A stretch of 37,465 nucleotides of DNA, taken from contig JAPLFO010000162.1 in the NCBI GenBank assembly GCA_026390635.1, forward strand, positions 1 through 37,465, in the 5' to 3' direction. The position numbers were made by a program, and so were the translations under genes. The notes below the pieces were generated by a model that did not search any database, had not been told where the DNA came from, and saw only the letters and a list, made by a program, of their open reading frames with translations. This document shows, piece after piece, positions 14,760-22,533 of this stretch (positions are counted from its first letter, which is position 1; the number at the start of each line of letters is the position of its first letter). Source of the DNA: Ignavibacteriales bacterium. GTDB lineage: Bacteria; Bacteroidota; Ignavibacteria; UBA10030; UBA8401.

Positions 14760-16013
14760 TCACTTTCGCACTTGCCCCTTCCCTCTCACGATAAATTTTG
14801 TGCTCGTCAATTCTATCAATCCCATGGGTCCGCGTGCATGCAGCTTCTGTGTGCTGATGCCGATCTCCGCTCCCAATCCGAATTCATATCCGTCCGTAAA
14901 CCGCGTCGATGCGTTAACATAGACCGCCGCGGAATCGACCTCGCGCAGAAATCGATCGCCATGTGCCTTTGTCTTCGTTACGATCGCATCCGAGTGATGC
15001 GACCCATAATGATTGATATGCCGAATCGCATCATCCACATTGTTCACAATTTTAATGGCGATGATCAAATCCAGATACTCCCGGCGCCAATCGTCTTCAG
15101 TCGTGAGAATGATTTGCCTGCTGATTGACTGTGCCCGCTTGTCCCCACGGATTTCAACGCCGGCCTTCGACAATTTCTCTACAAGTATCGGAATAAAAAC
15201 AGACGCCATTTTTTCATGAACAAGGCACTTTTCAGCGGCATTGCAGACAGACGGACGCTGCGTTTTTGCATTCACGACAATTTCCACTCCCATGGCAGGA
15301 TCCGCCGGATGGTCGATATACACATGACAATTCCCTTCGCCGTGTGCAATAACCGGTACGGAGGAATTCTCGCGGATGAAGCGGATCAGCTGCTGGCTAC
15401 CGCGCGGGATAATGACGTCCAGAGATTGCTCCTGCTGCAGCATTTCCGTGACGGCGGCGCGGTCGGCCGTATCAATAAACTCCACACATCCATCCGGAAG
15501 TCCGCAATCCTTCAGAGCTGATTTGAGTACGCGGACAAGCTCCCCATTCGTCCGCAGCGCCTCCGATCCGCCTTTCAACAGCACAGCATTGCCGGCTTTC
15601 AAGCATAGTGCCGCCGCGTCGATCGTGACATTCGGCCTCGCTTCGTAAATGATGCCGACAGCACCCAGCGGCACACGCATCTTCTCGACGATGAGTCCGT
15701 TCGGACGTCGGATTTTTCCAAACACCTCTCCCACCGGATCGGGCAGCGCACGAACGTCCCGAATGCCGGCGATCATTTGATTGATCCGCGGCTCATTCAA
15801 CATCAGCCGGTCGAGCATGGCGCCGGACATTCCCGTGCGCTTCGCCGCTGCCAGATCTTTTCTGTTCGCCGCAAGAATTGATGAGGTTTGGATCTGAACA
15901 TGCTGCCCGATGGCTTTCAACAGCGTGTTCTTCTGTGCTGTTGATGCCTTGTAGAGTACGTTGCTTGCTGCCCGCACCGATGCAGCTTTTTGAGTCACAG
16001 TTCCACGCTTCAC
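14760..16013 (-). CDS. proA: Gamma-glutamyl phosphate reductase
   Basis: Second enzyme of proline synthesis: reduces L-glutamyl 5-phosphate with NADPH to glutamate 5-semialdehyde. The 417-residue length matches E. coli ProA. Strongly conserved blocks include VPLGAVGIIYEARPNVT, the active-site cysteine segment NAKTQRPSVCNAAEKCL, DSAAVYVNASTRFTDG and GAEIGISTQKLHARGP. I chose the GTG at 16013 because AAAGGAG lies 7 bases before it. The longer frame to 16094 only translates the dispersed repeat between proB and proA. It is bracketed by direct copies of that repeat. proB ends 104 bases upstream on the same strand. Confidence 0.96.
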   Translation of the reverse strand: MKRGTVTQKAASVRAASNVLYKASTAQKNTLLKAIGQHVQIQTSSILAANRKDLAAAKRTGMSGAMLDRLMLNEPRINQMIAGIRDVRALPDPVGEVFGKIRRPNGLIVEKMRVPLGAVGIIYEARPNVTIDAAALCLKAGNAVLLKGGSEALRTNGELVRVLKSALKDCGLPDGCVEFIDTADRAAVTEMLQQEQSLDVIIPRGSQQLIRFIRENSSVPVIAHGEGNCHVYIDHPADPAMGVEIVVNAKTQRPSVCNAAEKCLVHEKMASVFIPILVEKLSKAGVEIRGDKRAQSISRQIILTTEDDWRREYLDLIIAIKIVNNVDDAIRHINHYGSHHSDAIVTKTKAHGDRFLREVDSAAVYVNASTRFTDGYEFGLGAEIGISTQKLHARGPMGLIELTSTKFIVRGKGQVRK

Positions 16014-16041
16014 CAGACGTCTCCTTTTGATGAACAGACCG

Positions 16042-16108
16042 GTCACAGTCCAGAAGATCTCGAATGATGCCGCAGGCATCATTCGGAAGAACACAAAGTC
16101 CTCTGTGG
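16042..16108. repeat. Inverted-repeat element, copy 2 (palindrome module)
   Basis: GTCACAGTCCAGAAGATCTCG, then AATGATGCC-GCA-GGCATCATT (16063-16083), then CGGAAGAACACAAAGTCCTCTGTGG. It is a shortened version of the element at 14604-14740, in the same orientation, and occupies most of the proB-proA gap. Confidence 0.75.
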
Positions 16109-16117
16109 AAATACCTC

Positions 16118-17248
16118 TTACTCTATCACCGCCAAATCATCTCTCCGTATCACTTCTTCACACGTCTTGCACCCGAGAATCTTTGCCGCTTCGTGGCTCT
16201 TCTTTCCTTTGATTCTCGCAAGATCTCCGTGAGAGTAACGGACGACTCCCTTTGCAATATTATTCCCCGCCGCGTCGCACACGAGCACCGTATCGCCTTT
16301 GTCAAATTCTCCGCGCACGGTCATGATACCCGAGGCGAGCAGGCTTTTCTTTTTTACGACAAGGGCATTTTTCGCTCCGTCGTCCACAACGATGACGCCT
16401 TCAGCATGAGAGACAAATCCGATCCATTTTTTCTTTCTGTTCAGCCCCCTCCCGTCCGGCAGGAAAATCGTACCGACGTAGGTCCCGGAGACAATATCGT
16501 CTATGATTTCCGGATTGTTACCATTGGCAATGATCATAGCCGCCCCGGAGGAGACACAGCGCTTTGCAGCCTGGATTTTTGTAATCATGCCGCCGGTGCT
16601 TAACTCCGGGTTGCTGCTTCTGGCGAGCCGTTCAATTTGCGGTGTGATCTTTTCGACAACAGGAATCAACGTGGCCTTGCTGTGCCGCGCCGGATCGTCC
16701 GAGTAGAGGCCGTCGATATCGCTGAGCAGGATCAGCAGATCGGCTCCGATGAGATTCACTACGAACGCGGAGAGATTGTCGTTGTCACCAAGTTTGATTT
16801 CCTCGACTGCGACGGTGTCGTTCTCGTTGACGATCGGAACAACGCCCTGCTCGAACAACGCCGCAAACGTATTGCGTGCGTTGACAAAACGCCTCCGATC
16901 GATAAAATCTTCCTTCGTCAGAAGGATTTGCCCGATCATACAACGGTGCTTGCGGAATGCGTGCTCGTATGCTTCCATCAGAAGCGGCTGGCCGATGGCA
17001 GCGGCCGCCTGTTTTTTGGCAAGCGTTCTGGGACGCGTTTTCAATTGCAGAGCCGCAACGCCCGCACCGATAGCTCCCGAACTCACCAGTGCTACCTGCT
17101 TTCCCCGGGACTGGAGCTGCGCAACACTCCGTGCAATCGACTCCAGCCGCTCCGTGTTGACTCCGGTCATCTTGTCGGCCAGCAGATTCGTGCCGATTTT
17201 GATGACGATTTTCCTGCTCGATTGGAGGTATGACTTCTGTTTGACCAT
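16118..17248 (-). CDS. proB: Glutamate 5-kinase with C-terminal PUA domain
   Basis: First, usually proline-inhibited, enzyme of proline synthesis: ATP-dependent phosphorylation of glutamate. The 376-residue form has the amino acid kinase domain (about 10-260; IKIGTNLL, SSGAIGAG, VPIVNENDTVA, GDNDNLSA, TGGMITKIQAA) and a PUA domain (about 280-365). It is followed by proA. No Shine-Dalgarno precedes the ATG. A TTGAAA/TATTAT promoter candidate would place transcription start about at the ATG, so the mRNA could be leaderless. The PUA domain is typical of proteobacterial and many other ProB enzymes. Confidence 0.96.
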   Translation of the reverse strand: MVKQKSYLQSSRKIVIKIGTNLLADKMTGVNTERLESIARSVAQLQSRGKQVALVSSGAIGAGVAALQLKTRPRTLAKKQAAAAIGQPLLMEAYEHAFRKHRCMIGQILLTKEDFIDRRRFVNARNTFAALFEQGVVPIVNENDTVAVEEIKLGDNDNLSAFVVNLIGADLLILLSDIDGLYSDDPARHSKATLIPVVEKITPQIERLARSSNPELSTGGMITKIQAAKRCVSSGAAMIIANGNNPEIIDDIVSGTYVGTIFLPDGRGLNRKKKWIGFVSHAEGVIVVDDGAKNALVVKKKSLLASGIMTVRGEFDKGDTVLVCDAAGNNIAKGVVRYSHGDLARIKGKKSHEAAKILGCKTCEEVIRRDDLAVIE

Positions 17249-17255
17249 ACATTTA

Positions 17256-17283
17256 TAATAACAATTACAGCCGGTATTTCAAG
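17256..17283 (-). promoter_or_regulatory. Candidate sigma70-type promoter of proB
   Basis: On the minus strand TTGAAA (17283-17278) and TATTAT (17261-17256) are 16 bases apart. The -10 box ends 7 bases before the proB ATG, which itself lacks a ribosome site. This pattern fits a leaderless transcript, but it was found by eye and the region is AT-rich. Confidence 0.4.
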
Positions 17284-17497
17284 CCTTATTCGATTGAATT
17301 TGAACAACTTCGACGCGTTGAACTTCTGCCCCAATTGCCGTATCTTCATCGCAATGGACAACACTCATTGCCTCCAATCGGCGGCAAACGGCTGCATATC
17401 ACAATTGTTGCGGGAATCGATGGTGCATCTCAAAAGACCGGGACATACCGGCACACGACCGCACAGCGGACAAAAACCAGAAAGGAGACCTTGAACA

Positions 17498-18106
17498 ATG
17501 AAATATTTGATGGCTGTCTTGCTTTGGGCAGGATACTGTGCATTCCATAGCTACTTGATCAGTATCAGGATTACCGATCTGATGACTCGCATCCTCAAGA
17601 ACTATTTTGCCTTCTACAGGCTTTTCTACATAGTAATTTCCTTCGTTCTGATTGTTCCATTAATCAACTACACGGCACAAATAGAGAGCAACATCATTAT
17701 AGTGTACACGCCCCCCTGGTCCGTTGTCCGCCTTCTTGTGACGTGGGGTTCATTGCTGATATTCGCCTGGGCATTTTTCTTCAACTACGATTCCTTATCG
17801 TTTTTTGGAATTCGTCAGATACTGAGTTTTGGGAAGCCAAAGAAAACAGATCGTTCGAGTGAGATTAAGCGAAACGGATTATTGGGAATTGTGCGACATC
17901 CGATGTATTTCGCACTCATACTCTATCTCTGGTCTCAGACCTTCCGGGTGATGGATGTCGTCACAAACACGGTCTTGACGATCTACGTTCTTATCGGAAC
18001 AAAGCTTGAAGAAGATAAACTCATTCTCGAATTCGGCGATACCTACGTCAAGTATCAGCGGGAAGTACCCATGCTCATTCCGTTTACAAAAACAAAAACC
18101 GGCTAA
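17498..18106 (+). CDS. Integral membrane methyltransferase-like protein (NnrU/MddA/ICMT superfamily)
   Basis: A 202-residue polytopic protein with about five membrane helices. The C-terminal half has the superfamily signature RHPMYFALIL, followed by EEDKLILEFGDTYVKYQREVPMLIP, the E-E...FG..Y..Y..-V-P block that forms the S-adenosylmethionine site in isoprenylcysteine and methanethiol S-methyltransferases. The loop FNYDSLSFFGIRQI is typical of the MddA/NnrU branch. Substrate is unknown; methanethiol or another small thiol is possible. AAGGAG lies 10 bases before the ATG. A related but distinct protein is encoded 129 bases downstream on the same strand. Confidence 0.8.
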   Translation: MKYLMAVLLWAGYCAFHSYLISIRITDLMTRILKNYFAFYRLFYIVISFVLIVPLINYTAQIESNIIIVYTPPWSVVRLLVTWGSLLIFAWAFFFNYDSLSFFGIRQILSFGKPKKTDRSSEIKRNGLLGIVRHPMYFALILYLWSQTFRVMDVVTNTVLTIYVLIGTKLEEDKLILEFGDTYVKYQREVPMLIPFTKTKTG

Positions 18107-18235
18107 TTCCTTTTGTCGCATTTACATCAATAGAGAGGCTCTGTTGTTTCGAGTTTCATTGCAGGTGCGTAGCAACATTAAGCACCCGTACGGACTAATT
18201 TGTTCGGCCACATTTCACACTTGACGAGTGGGTCT

Positions 18236-18757
18236 ATGGACAGAAACATGTTCTTCAATTTAGTAATCGCATGTGTAACCACGCACATTGTCAGATCCGT
18301 TTATGAAATACTCAAACATAAGAAGGTCGTAAAACCTACCAAACTGTCTTTTGTGATCATATTTGCAGATATGGCGCTGCTATGGACGTCATGGTTCGTC
18401 CTCTGCGGCCTTGATATATATAGAATTGACCTGCCGGCCATCATCCGGTATGCGGGAATTGCATTCTCTGGCGCAGGTGGGATCGTTTTTGCTATTGCAC
18501 TCTTTACGATCAAGAGTCTGGAAAACCATGAAGGAGATCTCATCACTAATGGAATCTATTCAAGGATAAGACATCCGATGTATCTGGGATTCATATTGTG
18601 GCTCATCGGTTTTCCGATTTTTTATGGAGCTCTTTCTTCATTTGTTCTTTCGTTCTTCTTTATTGCAAATGTGCTGTTATGGAGATCTTTGGAAGAGAAA
18701 GAGCTGGTAGAAAGATTTTCAGCCTATAGGGCCTATAGAAAGACTACAATATTTTAA
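18236..18757 (+). CDS. Second membrane methyltransferase-like protein (ICMT/PEMT-type)
   Basis: A 173-residue protein with four to five hydrophobic helices. The signature IYSRIRHPMYLGFILWLIG and the closing block LLWRSLEEKELVERFSAYRAYRK match the isoprenylcysteine carboxyl methyltransferase / phospholipid methyltransferase superfamily. The ATG at 18236 is preferred; a TTG at 18200 would add 12 residues without support. The ribosome site is weak. The two tandem genes share only the generic R-H-P-M-Y and E-E motifs, so they look like separate subfamilies rather than a recent duplication. Substrate unknown. Confidence 0.8.
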   Translation: MDRNMFFNLVIACVTTHIVRSVYEILKHKKVVKPTKLSFVIIFADMALLWTSWFVLCGLDIYRIDLPAIIRYAGIAFSGAGGIVFAIALFTIKSLENHEGDLITNGIYSRIRHPMYLGFILWLIGFPIFYGALSSFVLSFFFIANVLLWRSLEEKELVERFSAYRAYRKTTIF

Positions 18758-18965
18758 GCAGCGATACACGAATACCGCTTCAAAGAAGTGAGGCTTCATT
18801 TCCTCCGTCAGAGGATGGGCCGGATCATTTTTCAATAATTCGATGCTTTTCACCAATATTGACGCCCTTGCTATTTGCCGTGGAGGGTATTACTATTGTA
18901 GTGTAGTCAGCTGTACTAAATGATCGGAGAAGGCTTATGAAGACGCTCTCACGATTATTTGAAAG

Positions 18966-19012
18966 ACCTCTTGAATTCCTTTCGAAGGGATGAAAGAGGT
19001 TTTTGTGTTTTT
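18966..19012 (+). terminator. Candidate intrinsic terminator
   Basis: ACCTCTT (18966-18972) pairs perfectly with AAGAGGT (18994-19000), with a CC/GG pair inside the loop (TTCCTTTCGAAGGGA). TTTTGTGTTTTT follows at once. It lies 208 bases after the second methyltransferase-like gene. Confidence 0.5.
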
Positions 19013-19022
19013 GGCGGGTTGG

Positions 19023-19235
19023 TGGCGCAACAGAGAAAGAAGAGAACAGAGAAGAAAGCAAAGTTCCAGAGAGAAACAGGGTTTTCTTTTCGACACTGAG
19101 GCATGTGAGCAAGACTTTGTAAATAATCTGCACTCTCTCTTTGTGCCCCGTCTTTTTCTCAAGAGGGAATAGCCTTGAGATCTGTGTTCTTCCGAATGAT
19201 GCTTGCGGCATCATTCGAGATCTTCTGGACTGCGG
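19023..19235. repeat. Inverted-repeat element, copy 3 (inverted)
   Basis: The palindrome module is present in reverse: TGTGTTCTTCCG, then AATGATGC-TTGC-GGCATCATT (19195-19215), then CGAGATCTTCTGGACTGCGGC. The far arm GGCGCAACAGAGAAAGAAGAGAACAGAG lies at 19024-19051. The element is diverged and carries about 130 extra bases compared with copy 1. Confidence 0.6.
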
Positions 19236-19292
19236 CTGTTCTGATCCCGCCCGCCGGGCAATCACACTCTCACCAATAACGAGGAGGCTCGT

Positions 19293-19796
19293 ATGATACT
19301 CCAACGGTTGAAGGTATTTCTCGACAGCCATCAGATAAAGTATATCGTCATCATGCATTCGCCGGCGTATACGTCGCTGGAAATTGCAGCCCTGGCGCAC
19401 ATTCCGGGAAAGGAAGTTGCCAAATCCGTGATCGTCAATGCGGACGGAAAGATGTTGATGGTGGTTCTGCCAGCGTCCCATATGGTCGATTTCAATCTGC
19501 TCAGCGTTTTTACCGGAGCGAAGAACGTTGAGCTTGCAGGCGAGCAGGAATTCAAACATCTCTTTCCCGAATGCGAGCTCGGTGCTATGCCGCCGTTCGG
19601 TAATCTCTTCACTATGGACGTCCTCGTTTCCGAAACGCTTGCTGAGGATGAAATGATTGCATTCAATGCCGGCACTCACAAAGAACTTGTAAAAATGACG
19701 TACAGAGATTTTGTGCAGCTGGTGCAGCCAAAAGTCGGGAAGCTGTCGTTCCCAAAGCGATATTACATTCCAAGCGAATCGTGGGAGATGCCCTGA
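19293..19796 (+). CDS. YbaK/ProXp-type aminoacyl-tRNA deacylase
   Basis: A 167-residue member of the YbaK/EbsC superfamily but of a different branch from ybaK at 14058. The conserved lysine is K44 (EVAKSVIV). GAMPPFGNLFTMDVLV and AFNAGTHKELVKMTYRDF match stand-alone deacylases that clear mischarged tRNA, such as Ala-tRNA(Pro), or similar trans-editing factors. Specificity cannot be settled by reading. GAGGAGG sits 6 bases before the ATG, so the start is secure. It stands alone on the plus strand, with a strong hairpin 37 bases after its stop. Confidence 0.88.
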   Translation: MILQRLKVFLDSHQIKYIVIMHSPAYTSLEIAALAHIPGKEVAKSVIVNADGKMLMVVLPASHMVDFNLLSVFTGAKNVELAGEQEFKHLFPECELGAMPPFGNLFTMDVLVSETLAEDEMIAFNAGTHKELVKMTYRDFVQLVQPKVGKLSFPKRYYIPSESWEMP

Positions 19797-20165
19797 CGGG
19801 CAAAACGTATTGTCGTGGTGAATAGCAAGAAGTTATCCCCTCCTCTTTGGGAGGAGGGGATAGCAGGGGGAAACTTCCAGCGCACAAGTCCTCTGCTCTC
19901 AACTTATCACTGATATCACGAAAGATATTTTTATTCCCTGCGCGGCATCATTGTATCAAAGGAAGGGATTACTCGCCTCGCGGAGTTCGGGTCTATGACC
20001 TCGTAGAGGCGAAGCGGGCAGATTACGCAGATTCCTGGATTGCGCAGACGTTTCTATCAACAATAGGACGAATTTTCTGCTGAGTACGGATTGTTTGCGT
20101 TGGTGGAAGTGCCGATGGCTGTCTGATGCTTCGCTCTATCCGGGAAATAATTTTTCGGGACTTTT
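19797..20165. other. Intergenic region (369 bases) between convergent genes
   Basis: Apart from the hairpin at 19834-19862, it holds a CTCGCCTC...GAGGCGAAG inverted repeat (about 19972-20012) and GCAGATTACGCAGATTC (20018-20034), which resembles another short dispersed repeat. No gene is seen. Confidence 0.45.
19834..19862 (+). terminator. Strong GC-rich hairpin after the deacylase gene
   Basis: TATCCCCTCCTC (19834-19845) and GAGGAGGGGATA (19851-19862) form a perfect 12-bp stem with a 5-base loop. No T-run follows (GCAGGGGG), so it may be a terminator of the type lacking a U-tract or a dispersed palindromic repeat. Confidence 0.45.
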
Positions 20166-20696
20166 TTATGTCCCAAACTCCGCCGGGTACTCCACAACTC
20201 CGCTGACGGATGACAGTGCACCCGGCACAAGTTCCAGTGCCATAAAACATTCGTCCGGAACGTCGAATGAGCTTGTGATCCCCCAGGTGCTCGCCGGTCG
20301 ATAGCCGAATCTTGGATAATACTCCGCATGCCCCACCAGAATAATGGAATCGCAGCCGAGTTGGCGTGCAACCGCGTGTCCCGCTCCGATCAGCTTCCCG
20401 CCGATGCCGGTGCGCTGAAGATCTGGTAGTACCGACACCGGCGCCAACGCCAGCGATTCGTGCACAATATTCCCGGACCGAATTGTGATCGTGGAAAAGA
20501 GTATGTGCCCGACGCATCGGCCGTCAACCTCTGCCACCAGGGAGAGCGCCGGAATGAAATGCTTCGATTTTCGCAACCGCTCAACCAGCAGATGTTCTGT
20601 TCCGTCCGCATGGGGGGCAGCAAGGAATGCGAGCCGCACGATTTCCTGCACGGCTTCGTAGTCTGCCGGCGCCTCCTGTCTGATGGTGACATTCAT
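20166..20696 (-). CDS. GNAT family N-acetyltransferase (YhbS-like)
   Basis: A 176-residue acetyl-CoA-dependent N-acetyltransferase. Motif A is at about 87-105 (LAPVSVLPDLQRTGIGGKL), with the pyrophosphate-binding Q-R-x-G-I-G at 94-99. Motif B, HAEYYPRFGYRPA, includes the Y-Y-x-R-F-G-Y stretch typical of the YhbS subgroup. The N-terminal IRQEAPADYEAVQEIV is the usual first strand and helix. Substrate is unknown; protein, tRNA-linked or small-molecule amines are all possible. No operon partner: it is convergent with the deacylase gene and separated by 165 bases from tolC downstream of the efflux operon. Confidence 0.88.
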   Translation of the reverse strand: MNVTIRQEAPADYEAVQEIVRLAFLAAPHADGTEHLLVERLRKSKHFIPALSLVAEVDGRCVGHILFSTITIRSGNIVHESLALAPVSVLPDLQRTGIGGKLIGAGHAVARQLGCDSIILVGHAEYYPRFGYRPASTWGITSSFDVPDECFMALELVPGALSSVSGVVEYPAEFGT

Positions 20697-20861
20697 GTCC
20701 GAATTTCGAATCCAGTGGATATCTTTACCGTGCCCTTCACCATTCTCCGTGTCTCCTGCGAAGCATCCTCCGGAGTGGTTTCTTTTACCACTGAGGCACG
20801 GAGGGACTGAGTATATTTCTCCGTATTTCTGTGTCTGTTTTTTGGTGGAGCTCGGCGTCCG

Positions 20862-22328
20862 CTATGGTTGTACTACCAGCGGGCGGCGAGCTTCGTAATC
20901 AAACAGGGTCAGCCGCCGGACGCGGAAGTACGTGGACCAGTAATTCCAGAGCGTTTGAATGCGTGAACGCCGCGCGCTATCCTTCTCGCTTTGTGCCAAA
21001 AATAGATTCGGAATATCGATCTTTCCGATCATATACCGGTCTTTTGCGACATCAAACCGGCGCTGCGCCACGGAATCGGCGCGGGCCGTGACCGCTACCT
21101 GCGTCCTCAAGAGATTCAGTCGCGCCACCTGATAGAGTACTTCCTGCTCAAAGGCAAGACGCTGCTGATCGACAGACGTCGAGGCCCGCTGCTCTTCCGC
21201 GATGGCAGCATCGATCGCCGCACTCTTTGCTCCCCAGAGAAAAATCGGCATACTGAACTCCAGGCTGAACTGCCGTTGATCCAGCAGATCCCTGTACGAG
21301 TCCTCGAGCTGCGTTGCGCGCTGATTGTAGCCAAGATTTGCGGAAAGCGTTGCAGTAAATCCGTTGGTCGACCGCGCCTGCGCGACTCCCCGCTCAGCGT
21401 TCAATTTCTGCAGTTCAAAATTCAAAACGTCGCTCCGGTAACTGCGCGCATTTGCAAGCGCTTCTTTGGAATCCACACTCCCGAGAATGGTGGCTTCCGG
21501 TTCTCTCACCGCCACCGGCCGGTCTGCCGGAAAGTTCAGAACCGCGCAGAGTGTCCGGCGTACATTGTCGAGAGCGATACGCGCGTTTTCCAGTTCGGTC
21601 TGCGCGTTGAGACATGCGAGTTCACTTTGCAGCAAATCATTCTCGCTGATCTTGCCGACACCAAATCTACCTTTCGATATCCGGTAGAGTGTGTCGTTGT
21701 TGGCCAGATTCAATGCGGCATTGTCGTACGTCATCGATGCCAGCAGATAGTCGAAATACTTGTTCGTCACATCGACGGCACAATCTTCCATTGCTTCGGC
21801 AAGTTCCCTGGTGGACATTTGATAGCGGAGATGCTGCTCATCAAGATTCCAGCGCAGAGTATTCATCTGAAAGATCGGTTGGCGAAAACTGACATTCAGC
21901 GGATTGGAACGATAGTACTGGCTTTTCGTATCCAGCAGATCGATGCGATTGATGCCGGACGACACCGAAAATTGACCGCCTGTAAACGGAATAGCCTGCG
22001 ACAGAGAAATACTGGCCGCGGAGGTCGCCTGACTCTGTGGAGCGAACACGGTGCTGCCGTCCGGCAGTGTGATTGAGTTGATGGAATGATAGTATCCCGG
22101 CACATCCCCCTGCATACTCAACTGCGGGTAGAGTGTTGCCATAAAGGATTCGTAACCGAATTGCCTCGACTCGTAAGATCGGCGGGCGATGTTTCCGAGC
22201 GGTCCGGATTCCTGCGCGGTGCGGATGCAATCGAAGAGCGACAGAGTGCTGTCCAATCTACTTTGAGGAAAAACCGATACAAAGAGACCAGGACCAAGAA
22301 TTGCGAGAAGAAGAGTTCGAATATTCAT
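20862..22328 (-). CDS. TolC-family outer membrane efflux protein
   Basis: A 488-residue outer-membrane channel component. An N-terminal signal peptide (MNIRTLLLAILGPGLFVSVF) is followed by two outer-membrane-efflux repeats with long amphipathic helices, for example SENDLLQSELACLNAQTELE in the first half and the matching IDIPNLFLAQSEKDSARR near the end. It should form the trimeric exit duct for the adaptor and permease encoded upstream. The ATG at 22328 is chosen; the longer frame to 22397 only translates a repeat (PQRTQRAQR) and lacks a signal peptide at its start. It is separated from the upstream permease by two repeat copies and a gene remnant. Confidence 0.92.
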   Translation of the reverse strand: MNIRTLLLAILGPGLFVSVFPQSRLDSTLSLFDCIRTAQESGPLGNIARRSYESRQFGYESFMATLYPQLSMQGDVPGYYHSINSITLPDGSTVFAPQSQATSAASISLSQAIPFTGGQFSVSSGINRIDLLDTKSQYYRSNPLNVSFRQPIFQMNTLRWNLDEQHLRYQMSTRELAEAMEDCAVDVTNKYFDYLLASMTYDNAALNLANNDTLYRISKGRFGVGKISENDLLQSELACLNAQTELENARIALDNVRRTLCAVLNFPADRPVAVREPEATILGSVDSKEALANARSYRSDVLNFELQKLNAERGVAQARSTNGFTATLSANLGYNQRATQLEDSYRDLLDQRQFSLEFSMPIFLWGAKSAAIDAAIAEEQRASTSVDQQRLAFEQEVLYQVARLNLLRTQVAVTARADSVAQRRFDVAKDRYMIGKIDIPNLFLAQSEKDSARRSRIQTLWNYWSTYFRVRRLTLFDYEARRPLVVQP

Positions 22329-22343
22329 TGAAAAGTTTTTTGT

Positions 22344-22396
22344 CCCAGAGAACTCAGAGGAATTTTTCCTCTGTGCTCTCTGTGTCCTCTGTGGCA
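22344..22396. repeat. Palindromic repeat, CACAGAG family (left flank of permease remnant)
   Basis: CCAGAGAACTCAGAGGAATTT pairs with the inverted TTCCTCTGTG...CTCTGTGG arm, forming a 53-base palindrome. A second copy lies at 22534-22612. The pair encloses the fragment of a permease gene. Confidence 0.75.
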
Positions 22397-22405
22397 AATG
22401 TTTTT

Positions 22406-22533
22406 CTATTCATAACGCAACGAAACCACCGGATCCTGTTTTGCCGCGTTCATTGCTGGAAAGATTCCGAACGCAATGCCGAACACAATCAGAACTATGG
22501 AGAAGAGCGCAATCATCATGGACGAGATTGCTC
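22406..22533 (-). pseudogene. C-terminal remnant of a second ABC permease
   Basis: The minus strand reads an in-frame tail of 37 residues from the double ATG at 22519, or about 41 from the edge of the repeat, ending FPAMNAAKQDPVVSLRYE and a TAG stop. That end is identical at protein level to the last 25 or so residues of the intact permease (22621-23973). Over 82 bases (22409-22490 against 22624-22705) I count six mismatches. Further upstream the two diverge (MMIALFSIVLIVFG against VSFTISIAIG), so this is the end of a paralogous permease, not a simple copy of the neighbour. The rest of the gene is absent: a repeat begins directly at 22534. It was probably left by a deletion between repeats. 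Confidence 0.85.

Larger units (their letters stand above)
18758..19292. other. Intergenic region (535 bases) with terminator-like hairpin and repeat copy 3
   Basis: No credible gene. A minus-strand frame of 284 codons crosses this space, but it reads through the repeat and the antisense of the deacylase gene, so I reject it. The region holds a hairpin with a T-run (18966-19012) and an inverted copy of the palindromic element (about 19023-19235). Confidence 0.55.

Noticed and set aside
16014-16094. Extended N-terminus of ProA
   Set aside because: It translates the palindromic repeat; the GTG at 16013 has a strong ribosome site and fits the family start.
18825-19679. A 284-codon minus-strand open frame
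   Set aside because: It runs antisense to the well-supported deacylase gene and reads through the palindromic repeat (MMPQASFGRTQ is repeat translation). No ribosome site or family.
19972-20012. Possible tRNA-like stem CTCGCCTC...GAGGCGAAG
   Set aside because: No T-arm, anticodon arm or CCA-end pattern can be built around it.
21276-22076. A 266-codon plus-strand open frame
   Set aside because: Antisense to the TolC-like gene, whose motifs are clear; no start signal.
22328-22397. Extended N-terminus of the TolC-like protein
   Set aside because: It translates the CACAGAG repeat and would hide the signal peptide.
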